A stretch of DNA of 6,147 nt from Burkholderiaceae bacterium (GTDB taxonomy: Bacteria > Pseudomonadota > Gammaproteobacteria > Burkholderiales > Burkholderiaceae), in assembly GCA_017998575.1 (NCBI GenBank), contig JAGOCV010000248.1, positions 1 through 6,147 on the forward strand. The letters run 5' to 3'. Below are positions 1 through 5,895 of the stretch, piece by piece (the first letter of the stretch is position 1; each line of letters opens with the position of its first letter). The position numbers and the translations under genes are program-made. The notes under the pieces are model-generated. The model searched no databases, was not told the origin of the DNA, and saw nothing but the letters and a program-made list of their open reading frames with translations.

Positions 1-283
1 GGTCATACAGCGCGCGTGCCACATGTGTGTGCCGCTGCATGGGCTTGAAGGCCGGCAGCATGGCCAGCGTGTCGACAAGGCGCTCGGCCCGCGGATCGAG
101 CCCCACTTGCAGGGCCACGGCCGGGGCCAGGCGGCCGAGGTCGATGGCGAGGAACTCGTTGAGATTGACGGTGGGGATGTGGCCGCCGTTGAGGGCTTCC
201 AGCACGTCGGGCGGGATCAGCGCGATGCGGGCGGCGCCCCTGCGTGCCAGCAGATGGGCATGCGCGGCCAGCACTGTGCTCAA
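1..283 (-). CDS. Hypothetical protein, N-terminal part (runs off left edge)
   Basis: An open frame of 94 codons without a stop runs from the end of sco to the window edge, so the C-terminus is missing. The best start is a TTG at 283 whose bases overlap the sco stop (TTGA, 4-nt overlap). A GTG at 274 is the alternative, and the first in-frame ATG is only at codon 75. A weak purine stretch (AAAGAAG) lies 4 nt before the TTG. The visible protein is soluble-looking, with no signal peptide or membrane span. A central block, IPPDVLEALN (residues 23-32) followed by TVNLNEFLAIDL (38-49), looks like a conserved family motif. It faintly recalls proteins annotated as DNA-alkylation-repair/HEAT-like, but that is weak memory only and I assign no function. 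The overlap with sco suggests cotranscription. That the frame is coding is fairly likely; the identity is open. Confidence 0.6.
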   Translation of the reverse strand, partial: MSTVLAAHAHLLARRGAARIALIPPDVLEALNGGHIPTVNLNEFLAIDLGRLAPAVALQVGLDPRAERLVDTLAMLPAFKPMQRHTHVARALYD

Positions 284-888
284 GAGGCTTCTTTCAGCAG
301 TTGCCTGACATCGGAGGTGAGCGCCTCGGCGCCGGCGCCATACCGTGCGTACAGGCGCAGGCGGCCCCGCGTGTCGTAGACGTAGCTGGCGGCCGTATGG
401 TCCATGGTGTAGCTCGTGGGGGTCTTGCCGTCGACCTTCTTGTAGTAGATCTTGAAGTCCTTGGCGAGCGCGGGCAGCTGTTCGGGCGTGGGACGCAGCG
501 CCACGAAGGACGGATCGAATGCACCCATGTAGGCCTTGAGGATTTCAGGCGTGTCGCGCTCCGGATCCACACTCACGAACACGCCCTGCAGGCGTTCGCC
601 GTCAGCGCCCAGCGCCTTCTTGATCTGTGCCAGCTCGGCCATCGAGGTCGGGCAGACGTCGGGGCATTGCGTGAAGCCGAAGAACATCACGACGACCTTG
701 CCTTTGAAGTCCGCCAGCGTGCGTTCGCGGCCTTCGTGGTCGACGACCCGGAAGTCCTTGGCATAGTCGGCGCCGGTGATGTCCACCGACTTGAACGACG
801 GCTTGGGTTCGGAGCAGGCCACCAGCAGTCCTGCCGACGACACGAGCGCCAGGGACGAGAGGCCGCGGAGAAGGTCGCGCTTGTGCAT
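280..888 (-). CDS. sco: SCO1/SenC family copper chaperone lipoprotein
   Basis: SCO proteins have a thioredoxin fold, bind copper and help build the CuA centre of oxidase subunit II on the periplasmic side of the membrane. This 202-aa protein begins with a short basic and hydrophobic signal (residues 1-24) ending in the lipobox LVAC, so Cys25 is the likely lipidated residue. The copper motif CPDVCP gives Cys75 and Cys79, and the third ligand is His164 in MDHTAASYVYD. VSVDPERDTP (105-114) is also typical of the family. Length is normal for a bacterial SCO. The ATG at 888 is chosen because the signal peptide starts there; the same frame stays open upstream but only as an out-of-frame shadow of ctaB. 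The gene lies 8 nt after the ctaB stop, with no clear Shine-Dalgarno, so coupling to ctaB translation is likely. Confidence 0.96.
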   Translation of the reverse strand: MHKRDLLRGLSSLALVSSAGLLVACSEPKPSFKSVDITGADYAKDFRVVDHEGRERTLADFKGKVVVMFFGFTQCPDVCPTSMAELAQIKKALGADGERLQGVFVSVDPERDTPEILKAYMGAFDPSFVALRPTPEQLPALAKDFKIYYKKVDGKTPTSYTMDHTAASYVYDTRGRLRLYARYGAGAEALTSDVRQLLKEAS

Positions 889-896
889 GTCGGTAC

Positions 897-1829
897 TCAG
901 AAGAGGTAGTGATCGACCAGCAGCGCTGCGAACAGCAGGCTGAGGTGGATCAGGGAGAAACGGAAGGTCTTGCGCGCGAGCGCGTCGGAATAGCTGCGCC
1001 ACAGCGCGAAGCCGTAGCCACAGAACCCCAGCGACAGCACCACGGCCCAGAACAGGTAAAACCATGAACTCATGCCGTAGACGAAGGGCATGAGGCAGGC
1101 GGCGAAGAGGATGATCGTGTAGAGCAGCACCTGCAACCGCGTGAACTCGTTGCCGTGTGTGACCGGCAGCATGGGCAGGCCCGACTTGCGATAGTCCTCG
1201 ACGCGATAGAGCGCGAGGGCCCAGAAGTGCGGCGGTGTCCACAGGAAGATGATGAGGAAGAGGATGAGCGCCTCGGGGCCCACCTGGCCCGTCATCGCGG
1301 CCCAGCCCAGCACCGGCGGCATCGCGCCCGAGGCACCGCCGATCACGATGTTCTGCGGCGTGAGCGGCTTGAGGATCACGGTGTACACCACCGCATAGCC
1401 GACGAAGGTGGCGAAGGTGAGCCACATGGTCAGCGGATTGACCCACACGTACAGCAGCCACGAGCCGGCCGCGCACAGCAGCGCGGAGAACAGCAGCGTC
1501 TGCAGATCCGACAACTCGCCCTTGGCGGTGGGGCGCCAGGCCGTGCGCTTCATGCGGGCGTCGATGCCCTTCTCGACCAGGCAGTTGAACGCCGCTGCGG
1601 CGCCGGCCACCAGCCAGATGCCCAGGCATGCAATGGCCGCAAGCTTGACGTGCGCCAGCGTCGGAAGGCCGGGCACGGCCAGCACCATGCCGATCAGCGC
1701 GCAGAACACGATGAGCTGGATGACGCGCGGTTTGGTCAGTGCATTGAACTGGCTGATCTTCGAACCGAACGAGGCTGCAACCGGGGGGGCGTCCGTCGTC
1801 GCAGCCGGTTGGGAGGGCCGGGTGCTCAT
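897..1829 (-). CDS. ctaB: Protohaem IX farnesyltransferase (haem O synthase)
   Basis: CtaB/CyoE/Cox10 transfers a farnesyl group to haem b to make haem O, the precursor of haem A. It belongs to the UbiA prenyltransferase family of polytopic inner-membrane enzymes. The 310-aa product has the expected motifs: N82 to P100 with [12 protein letters not shown], the first Asp-rich region; YTVILKP at 149-155 followed by [17 protein letters not shown] at 160-176; [10 protein letters not shown] at 198-207; and [12 protein letters not shown] at 212-223, the second Asp-rich region. About nine hydrophobic segments are visible, and there is a polar 30-residue N-terminal tail. The ATG overlaps the stop of the haem A synthase gene (ATGA, 4 nt), and GGGAGG sits 7 nt upstream, so the start is well supported. 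Pairing with haem A synthase puts both haem a steps in one operon. Confidence 0.97.
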   Translation of the reverse strand: MSTRPSQPAATTDAPPVAASFGSKISQFNALTKPRVIQLIVFCALIGMVLAVPGLPTLAHVKLAAIACLGIWLVAGAAAAFNCLVEKGIDARMKRTAWRPTAKGELSDLQTLLFSALLCAAGSWLLYVWVNPLTMWLTFATFVGYAVVYTVILKPLTPQNIVIGGASGAMPPVLGWAAMTGQVGPEALILFLIIFLWTPPHFWALALYRVEDYRKSGLPMLPVTHGNEFTRLQVLLYTIILFAACLMPFVYGMSSWFYLFWAVVLSLGFCGYGFALWRSYSDALARKTFRFSLIHLSLLFAALLVDHYLF

Positions 1830-2989
1830 GCGCGGGCCTCCCGCAGCATCACGTCCCGGGCGTTCGCCTGCGTGCGGTCGGCCACGCGGCTGTTGGCCAG
1901 CGCCCAGGTCAGCACGACCACGAGCGCGGCGGCCCCACCGGTGTGCGACACCGCCGCGGCCAGCGGCCAGTCGAACACCACGTTGGAGAGGCCGGTGCCG
2001 AACTGCCAGGCAGCCAGCGCCGCCACCCATCGCGCGGGCCGCGCAAGCGCGGGATCGCGCCACAGTCGCCAGGCCAGCAGCGCCATCAGCGCCAGAACCG
2101 CATAGGCCCAGAGCCGATGCGTGTAGTGGATGGCCGTGAGCGCAGCGAAAGGAATGCCTTCGCCCGAACCCGTCATGCCCAGATGGCGCCAGATCTCGAA
2201 GCCGCTCAGGAAGTCCATTTGCGGCCACCAGCTGCCCTGGCACTGCGGGAAGTCGCGGCAGGCCAGTACGGCATAGTTGGTGCTGACCCAGCCGCCCAGC
2301 GCGATCTGCAGCGTGACGGCGGCTGTGGTCGCCCACAGCAGCGCGCGCCGGGCGCCGTCGACGAGCGCGGGTGGCTCGCCGCGCTGGGCCTGGCGAAAGC
2401 GCGCCGCCTGCACGCACAGCAGGGCCAGCAACACCAGGCCGCCGATCAGGTGCAGCGTGACGATGGCCGGAAACAGCTTCATGGTGACCGTGAGCGCGCC
2501 GAACGCTCCCTGCAGGCACACCCACACCAGCGTGAGCGTGGGCCACCACGGGCTGACGGCCAGCGTGCCGCCCCGGCGGTGCAGCATCCAGCTGGCGGCC
2601 GTGAGCGTGAGGATGAGCACGCCCACGCCGGTGGCCAGGTAGCGATGGATCATCTCGATCCAGGCCTTGCGGTGCGTGACCGGTCCCGTGGGCTGGGCCG
2701 ACTGCGCGGCGCTGATCTCGGCATGTGCGCCCAGCGGGCTGGCCTGGCCGTAGCAGCCGGGCCAATCGGGGCATCCCAGGCCCGAATCGGTGAGTCGCGT
2801 GAAGGCGCCGAACAGCACCAGATCGAACGTGAGGAACAGCGTGAGCACGGTAAGCGCAGCCATGCGCTGCGCCGGCGCGGCCTGGCGGTTGCGCATCCAG
2901 ATCCAGGCCAGCGGCCCTAGCGCGATCACCACGCCCATGAGCATCATCCGAGCCACAGGCGAGAGGTCGTAGAGTGGTTGCGCGTCCAT
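1826..2989 (-). CDS. ctaA: Haem A synthase, COX15/CtaA family
   Basis: Cox15/CtaA oxidises the C8 methyl group of haem O to a formyl group, giving haem A for the aa3 oxidase. The 387-aa membrane protein has about eight hydrophobic segments arranged as two similar halves. Likely haem-ligand histidines are H115 (IEMIHRY), H180 (VTLHLIGG), H288/H291 ([10 protein letters not shown]) and H349 (VSHTGGA). Each half also carries a periplasmic Cx5C pair: CPDWPGC at 73-79, just after [12 protein letters not shown], and CRDFPQC at 244-250, just after [13 protein letters not shown]. The ATG at 2989 has AGGA 7 nt upstream and follows the previous stop by 3 nt. The end overlaps ctaB by 4 nt. Length and motifs fit the family well. 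Confidence 0.96.
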   Translation of the reverse strand: MDAQPLYDLSPVARMMLMGVVIALGPLAWIWMRNRQAAPAQRMAALTVLTLFLTFDLVLFGAFTRLTDSGLGCPDWPGCYGQASPLGAHAEISAAQSAQPTGPVTHRKAWIEMIHRYLATGVGVLILTLTAASWMLHRRGGTLAVSPWWPTLTLVWVCLQGAFGALTVTMKLFPAIVTLHLIGGLVLLALLCVQAARFRQAQRGEPPALVDGARRALLWATTAAVTLQIALGGWVSTNYAVLACRDFPQCQGSWWPQMDFLSGFEIWRHLGMTGSGEGIPFAALTAIHYTHRLWAYAVLALMALLAWRLWRDPALARPARWVAALAAWQFGTGLSNVVFDWPLAAAVSHTGGAAALVVVLTWALANSRVADRTQANARDVMLREARA

Positions 2990-2992
2990 GCC

Positions 2993-3721
2993 TCAGTCCT
3001 GCACCGGGCGGCCGGCCAGATCCCACGAGGACGAGGCGCGCAGCAGCCTTTCCAGATCGCGCTTGGCACGCGCGGCGCTCTTCGCATCCAGCGCAGGCGG
3101 AAAGCGCATCATCCAGTTGCCCATGGGGTCGATCACATAGAGATGGTCTTCGAGCGCGCGGCCTGCGGCGGGCTCGATCCACTGCTGCAGCGCGGCCGGC
3201 TCGACCCGCAACACCGTGGCATTGGCCAGCGCCGGACGGATGGCATCGGGCACGGCCCCATCGTCGGTGACGAGCCACACCCAGTCCAGACGATCCTTCT
3301 CACGGCCCACGCTCTCGCGCAACTGGCGCTGCAGATAGAGATTGGTCTGGCAGCGTTCGGCACAGGCGGAGGCGCTGGCACTCACCAGCAGCCACTGGTG
3401 CCGCAACGAGGTCAGCGGCACATCACGGCCATCGAGCGTGCGTGCCACGATCGGCGGCATGGGGCGCTGCGCCACCAGTTCACCGAACGCCGTGCGTCCA
3501 TCGGGCCGGATGACGTAGTAGGTGAAGTACGACGCGATGACGGGTGCCGCACACATCAGCAGCACACCGATCATCTTCCAGCGGCCGCTGCGCGTGCGCG
3601 CCGCGTTGCCACCGAGCGACTGCGGCGACGGCATGGAGTGCACGGTGAAAGCCAGCGGCTCGTCAGTCGGCGGCAGGGGCGCGGCGGCGCCGGCGGGGGA
3701 CGATGAATTGGAACCAGACAT
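2993..3721 (-). CDS. Membrane-anchored SCO-like thioredoxin-fold protein with CxxxC
   Basis: A 242-aa protein with a polar, Ser/Pro/Ala-rich N-terminus (1-47), one membrane anchor (about 49-70, [20 protein letters not shown]) and a domain expected in the periplasm. That domain looks thioredoxin-like: [19 protein letters not shown] leads into CAERC (Cys120, Cys124), the CxxxC spacing of SCO copper chaperones. Further on, [18 protein letters not shown] (191-208) resembles the SCO region that holds the third copper ligand, with His193 as candidate. Similar proteins in Burkholderiales cox clusters are, as I recall, annotated only as hypothetical or transmembrane proteins. The operon suggests a role in copper or thiol handling during oxidase assembly; this is inference. 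The ATG at 3721 gives a 59-nt overlap with SURF1. A second ATG at 3634 (Met30) would remove the overlap, but neither start has a good Shine-Dalgarno. Confidence 0.85.
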   Translation of the reverse strand: MSGSNSSSPAGAAAPLPPTDEPLAFTVHSMPSPQSLGGNAARTRSGRWKMIGVLLMCAAPVIASYFTYYVIRPDGRTAFGELVAQRPMPPIVARTLDGRDVPLTSLRHQWLLVSASASACAERCQTNLYLQRQLRESVGREKDRLDWVWLVTDDGAVPDAIRPALANATVLRVEPAALQQWIEPAAGRALEDHLYVIDPMGNWMMRFPPALDAKSAARAKRDLERLLRASSSWDLAGRPVQD

Positions 3722-4424
3722 AAAGGATTGCCATCAGGCCGCCGAACCCGAACCATTGGGCGGCATAGCCATAGTGTTTCTCGACGCCGGTGGCCACTTC
3801 GGGCCATTCGCGCTGCAGGCCTTCGCTGGCAGCGCCCGTCTGGACGATGCTGCCCTCGGCAAGCGGCAGCCCGGTCTCGGTGCGGAATGCGTTCAGGTCG
3901 AGATTCTGCCGGATGCGGGAAGCCCCTTGGGCCCCCGGCCCCTCGGACATATTGCCCAAGGCATACAGTCGTCCCGGCGGCGGCGCCACCCGGCCATCGA
4001 TGGTCACTGTCCCCGAGGGCGTTTGCACCGGCATCAGGCGCGTGCGGTCCTGGAAATCGCGCGGCACCCAGCCCCGCTGCACCAGCACCACGCCCCCTTG
4101 CGCCAGACGCAGCGGCGTCAGCACATAGAAGCCGGGCCGGCCGTGCATCTGCCGGTTGTCCAGATACACCGTGCGGTCCGCGGCCCATTCGCCCTGGAGC
4201 GTGACGCGGCGATGCAGCCAGGGCGACAGGTCCGGGTGACCCGCCAGCACCCCGCCGCCAACGGCAGGCGCATTGCGCTGCGCCTCGATCGCATCGTGCA
4301 GCGCCATCTTCTGCGCGGCACGGTCGAGCTGCCAGCGTCCCAGCGACACCGTCCCCGCGATGCCGGCCATAGCGGCGAGCGTGACGATCCAGAAGCGCAT
4401 GGAGTGCGTGCGGGGCCCGGTCAC
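3663..4424 (-). CDS. surf1: SURF1 family cytochrome oxidase assembly protein
   Basis: SURF1/Shy1 proteins assist assembly of haem-copper oxidases, probably by presenting haem a to subunit I. The 253-aa product has the classic hairpin layout: an N-terminal membrane span (about 9-28), a large periplasmic domain, and a C-terminal span (about 222-242) ending in a basic PRRRRRAP tail. Family motifs are LGRWQLDR (28-35), VTLQGEW (74-80), NRQMHGRPGFYVLTPL (90-105), QRGWVPRD (116-123) and KHYGYAAQWFGFG (216-228). The chosen start is a GTG at 4424 because AGAGGA lies 7 nt before it. The ATG at 4400 (codon 9) has no such site. It is the first gene of the left operon and overlaps the next gene by 59 nt. 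It faces the DUF2909-type gene head to head, with 15 nt between start codons. Confidence 0.95.
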   Translation of the reverse strand: MTGPRTHSMRFWIVTLAAMAGIAGTVSLGRWQLDRAAQKMALHDAIEAQRNAPAVGGGVLAGHPDLSPWLHRRVTLQGEWAADRTVYLDNRQMHGRPGFYVLTPLRLAQGGVVLVQRGWVPRDFQDRTRLMPVQTPSGTVTIDGRVAPPPGRLYALGNMSEGPGAQGASRIRQNLDLNAFRTETGLPLAEGSIVQTGAASEGLQREWPEVATGVEKHYGYAAQWFGFGGLMAILYVWFQFIVPRRRRRAPAAD

Positions 4425-4437
4425 GGGATAATCCTCT
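4425..4437 (-). promoter_or_regulatory. Ribosome binding site deciding the GTG start of SURF1
   Basis: On the minus strand AGAGGA (4437 to 4432) is followed by the 7-nt spacer TTATCCC and then GTG at 4424. This is the only good Shine-Dalgarno near the gene start and favours the GTG over the ATG at 4400. The same bases form most of the 15-bp gap to the divergent plus-strand gene. Confidence 0.65.
4427..4432 (+). promoter_or_regulatory. Candidate -10 element for the DUF2909-type gene
   Basis: GATAAT matches the sigma-70 -10 consensus at five of six positions. Its end lies 7 nt before the A of the ATG at 4440, so a start of transcription at that A would give a leaderless mRNA. I see no convincing -35 hexamer at 16 to 18 bp spacing (the sequence there is around GTGCGT) and no extended -10 TG. 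This is a pattern match only. Confidence 0.3.
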
Positions 4438-4439
4438 GC

Positions 4440-4664
4440 ATGAAATACCTGATGGGGCTGGTTTTCGTCGCGATCCTCGCCAGCCTGGGCGCGGCGCTGG
4501 TGTTCATGATGCGCGGCGGCCAGAACGACAAGCCCAAGTCTGGCAACAACATGGCCCGCGCGCTGGCGGTTCGCGTCGGCCTCTCGGTGCTGCTGTTCGT
4601 CTGTCTGCTCATCGCCTGGAAGCTCGGCTGGATCCAGCCAACCGGCGTTCCTGCCAGCCGCTAG
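4440..4664 (+). CDS. Twin-transmembrane protein, DUF2909 type
   Basis: A 74-aa protein with two membrane spans (about 4-24 and 45-62) joined by a short polar loop (MRGGQNDKPKSGNN, 24-37). The loop leads into MARALAVRVGLSVLLF, and the protein ends with AWKLGWIQPTGVPASR. This pattern is what I recall of the DUF2909 'twin transmembrane protein' family found next to cox3 and SURF1 genes in betaproteobacteria. Its molecular function is unknown; the location suggests a role in oxidase assembly or stability. It is the only plus-strand gene, divergent from SURF1 and convergent with ctaE. The ATG at 4440 is the natural start because the first span begins immediately. The upstream open frame is only the antisense of SURF1. 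There is no clear Shine-Dalgarno: the bases before the ATG are CCTCTGC. Confidence 0.9.
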   Translation: MKYLMGLVFVAILASLGAALVFMMRGGQNDKPKSGNNMARALAVRVGLSVLLFVCLLIAWKLGWIQPTGVPASR

Positions 4665-4688
4665 TGTCGCAGCCCTTGCGGGTCATGG

Positions 4689-4716
4689 AAAAAAGGCGCC
4701 TCGCGGCGCCTTTTTC
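4689..4716. terminator. Bidirectional intrinsic terminator between convergent genes
   Basis: Bases 4690-4700 (five A then GGCGCC) pair perfectly with 4705-4715 (GGCGCC then five T) around a TCGC loop, giving an 11-bp stem with a GC-rich core. The T run follows the stem on the plus strand, and the A run gives a T run on the minus strand. It can therefore end both the DUF2909-type transcript (stop 4664) and the ctaE transcript (stop 4738). Confidence 0.88.
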
Positions 4717-4721
4717 ACGGT

Positions 4722-4736
4722 TGCCGCCGGGCGGCA
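4722..4736. repeat. Short GC inverted repeat just after ctaE
   Basis: TGCCGCC at 4722-4728 and GGCGGCA at 4730-4736 are perfect inverted copies with one base between them. As a hairpin it could form at most about six pairs with a three-base loop. It has no T run of its own and sits between the ctaE stop and the terminator, so it may add to RNA 3'-end stability. Such a repeat could also be chance in GC-rich DNA. Confidence 0.4.
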
Positions 4737-4737
4737 G

Positions 4738-5619
4738 TCACATCCAGTAGACCAGGATGTACAGGCCCAGCCAGACCACATCCACGAAGTGCCAGTACCA
4801 GGCCGCGCCTTCGAAGCCGAAATGGCGCTCGGCCGTGAAGTGGCCCTTCTGCAGGCGCAGCGTGATGAACAGCAACATCAGCATGCCCACGAACACGTGG
4901 AAGCCGTGGAAGCCCGTGAGCATGAAGAAGGTCGAACCGAAAATGCCCGAGTTGAGCTTGAGGTTCAGGTCGGCATAGGCGTGGGCGTACTCATAGCCCT
5001 GAACGCACAGGAACACGATGCCCAGCAGCACGGTGGCCCACATGTAGCCGATGGTCTTGGCGCGATGGCCCGCCTGCAGCGCGTGGTGAGCGATGGTCAG
5101 CGTCACGCCCGAGGTCAGCAGCAGTGCCGTGTTGATGGTGGGCAGCCAGAATGGCCCCATGGTCTGGAACGGCTCGACGATGCCGGCCGGGGACGTGGTC
5201 GCACCGGGCGAGACGCTGGGCCAGACGGCCTTGAAATCGGGCCACAGCAGGGCGTTCTCAAGGCTTCCCAGCGCCGGCACAGAGTGGGAGCGGGCCCACC
5301 ACAGCGCAGTGAAGAAGGCGCCGAAGAACATCACCTCGGAGAAGATGAACCAGCTCATGCTCCAGCGGTACGATAGGTCGATCTTGCGGCCGTACTGGCC
5401 GGTCTCGCTCTCGTGCACCGCATCGCGGAACCACTGGAACAGCACGATGCCCCACCATGCCAGGCCGAAGGCCAGCGAATAGGCACCCCATCCGTGGCCG
5501 TTGATCCACTGGCCGGCGCCCAGGATCACGAAGAACAGGCCCGCAGCCGCCATGACGGGATGGCGCGAAGGCCCCGGAACGAAGTAGTACGGCGTGGCGC
5601 CAGTGGTGGACGAACTCAT
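4738..5619 (-). CDS. ctaE: Cytochrome c oxidase subunit III
   Basis: Subunit III of the aa3-type haem-copper oxidase, an inner-membrane protein that binds subunit I and lipids near the proton entry side but carries no redox metal. The 293-aa product shows about seven membrane spans. Family motifs include WFRDAVHES (63-71), FIFSEVMFFGAFF (91-103, with the conserved Glu95), TINTALLLTSG (161-171), TGFHGFHVFVG (235-245) and WYWHFVDVVWL (274-284). Length fits bacterial stand-alone subunit III, and the protein is complete at both ends. The ATG at 5619 has AGGAG 6 nt upstream, a strong start. It follows the DUF2970 gene by 46 nt and ends just before a terminator, so it closes the right-hand transcription unit. 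Subunits I and II are expected upstream, outside the window. Confidence 0.98.
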   Translation of the reverse strand: MSSSTTGATPYYFVPGPSRHPVMAAAGLFFVILGAGQWINGHGWGAYSLAFGLAWWGIVLFQWFRDAVHESETGQYGRKIDLSYRWSMSWFIFSEVMFFGAFFTALWWARSHSVPALGSLENALLWPDFKAVWPSVSPGATTSPAGIVEPFQTMGPFWLPTINTALLLTSGVTLTIAHHALQAGHRAKTIGYMWATVLLGIVFLCVQGYEYAHAYADLNLKLNSGIFGSTFFMLTGFHGFHVFVGMLMLLFITLRLQKGHFTAERHFGFEGAAWYWHFVDVVWLGLYILVYWM

Positions 5620-5654
5620 GTGCAGCTCCTGACTCTCTTATCTTTGATCTTCAT
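5616..5654 (-). other. Possible 12-codon leader ORF overlapping the ctaE start
   Basis: In the spacer before ctaE an ATG at 5654 opens a frame for MKIKDKRVRSCT whose TGA overlaps the ctaE ATG (ATGA). It is too short to judge by composition and has no clear ribosome binding site. It could be translated for coupling, or be chance in an A-rich leader. Confidence 0.2.
5626..5630 (-). promoter_or_regulatory. Strong Shine-Dalgarno for ctaE
   Basis: AGGAG on the minus strand, 6 nt before the ctaE ATG. It is the best ribosome binding site in the window and fits high expression of a structural subunit. It lies inside a purine-rich, relatively A-rich 46-nt spacer. Confidence 0.75.
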
Positions 5655-5665
5655 TTCATCGGGAC

Positions 5666-5890
5666 TCAAGCGACGACCACCCAGTTGACCAGCAGGATCA
5701 ACCCACCGACGAACAGCATGGCACCGATCAGGCCCACCACCAGGATGTGGATGGGCGACAGGCGCTTGACGTCTTCCTCGAACTCGCCACGCTGGCGCAG
5801 GCCGACGAACGACCACGCCACCGCGCGCACGGTGCGCCACAGCGACAGACCCGGCTTGCGTGGCGTAGGTGACGGCGTGGGTGTAACCAT
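5666..5890 (-). CDS. DUF2970 family small membrane protein
   Basis: A 74-aa protein with a Pro/Thr-rich N-terminus, a basic amphipathic stretch (SLWRTVRAVAWSFVGLRQ, 16-33), an acidic turn (GEFEEDVKRLSPIH, 35-48) and one C-terminal membrane span (about 49-73) ending in NWVVVA. This matches my memory of the DUF2970 family, which sits between cox11 and the subunit III gene in many betaproteobacteria. Function is unknown; a small accessory or assembly role at the oxidase is inferred from position. The ATG at 5890 starts 5 nt after the cox11 stop. An in-frame GTG at 5899 overlaps that stop (GTGA) and has GGAAG 7 nt upstream, so a three-residue longer protein beginning Met-Ser-Glu is a real alternative. 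Confidence 0.88.
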   Translation of the reverse strand: MVTPTPSPTPRKPGLSLWRTVRAVAWSFVGLRQRGEFEEDVKRLSPIHILVVGLIGAMLFVGGLILLVNWVVVA

Positions 5891-5895
5891 CTCGC

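Noticed and set aside
82..100. Nothing CRISPR-like, no tRNA or IS ends anywhere, including this GC-rich left edge
   Set aside because: Repeated short GC words here are ordinary codon-bias repeats, not a structured array or inverted terminal repeats.
244..909. 221-codon plus-strand open frame opposite sco
   Set aside because: Antisense shadow of a clear SCO gene.
889..1629. In-frame upstream extension of sco to a 449-aa protein
   Set aside because: The added part is an out-of-frame reading of ctaB. The signal peptide and lipobox begin at the ATG at 888.
1155..2105. 316-codon plus-strand open frame opposite ctaB and the end of haem A synthase
   Set aside because: Arg/His/Ala/Gly-rich translation without recognisable motifs, exactly antisense to genes with strong family motifs. 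Long antisense frames are expected in high-GC coding DNA.
1943..2920. 325-codon plus-strand open frame opposite haem A synthase
   Set aside because: Same reasoning: a composition-driven shadow with no motif or start signal.
1830..3278. In-frame upstream extension of ctaB by hundreds of codons
   Set aside because: The extension only reads haem A synthase and the SCO-like gene in a wrong frame. The ATG at 1829 has a good Shine-Dalgarno and the family N-terminus.
3522..4439. In-frame upstream extension of the DUF2909-type gene to 380 aa
   Set aside because: The extra residues are antisense to SURF1 and the SCO-like gene and look compositionally random. The real protein begins at the first membrane span.
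4441..4500. Possible minus-strand promoter for SURF1 (TATTTC or GATTAT as -10)
   Set aside because: Each matches the consensus at only three or four positions and no -35 is visible, so it was not listed as a feature.
4789..5376. 195-codon plus-strand open frame opposite ctaE
   Set aside because: Antisense shadow of subunit III with no family features.
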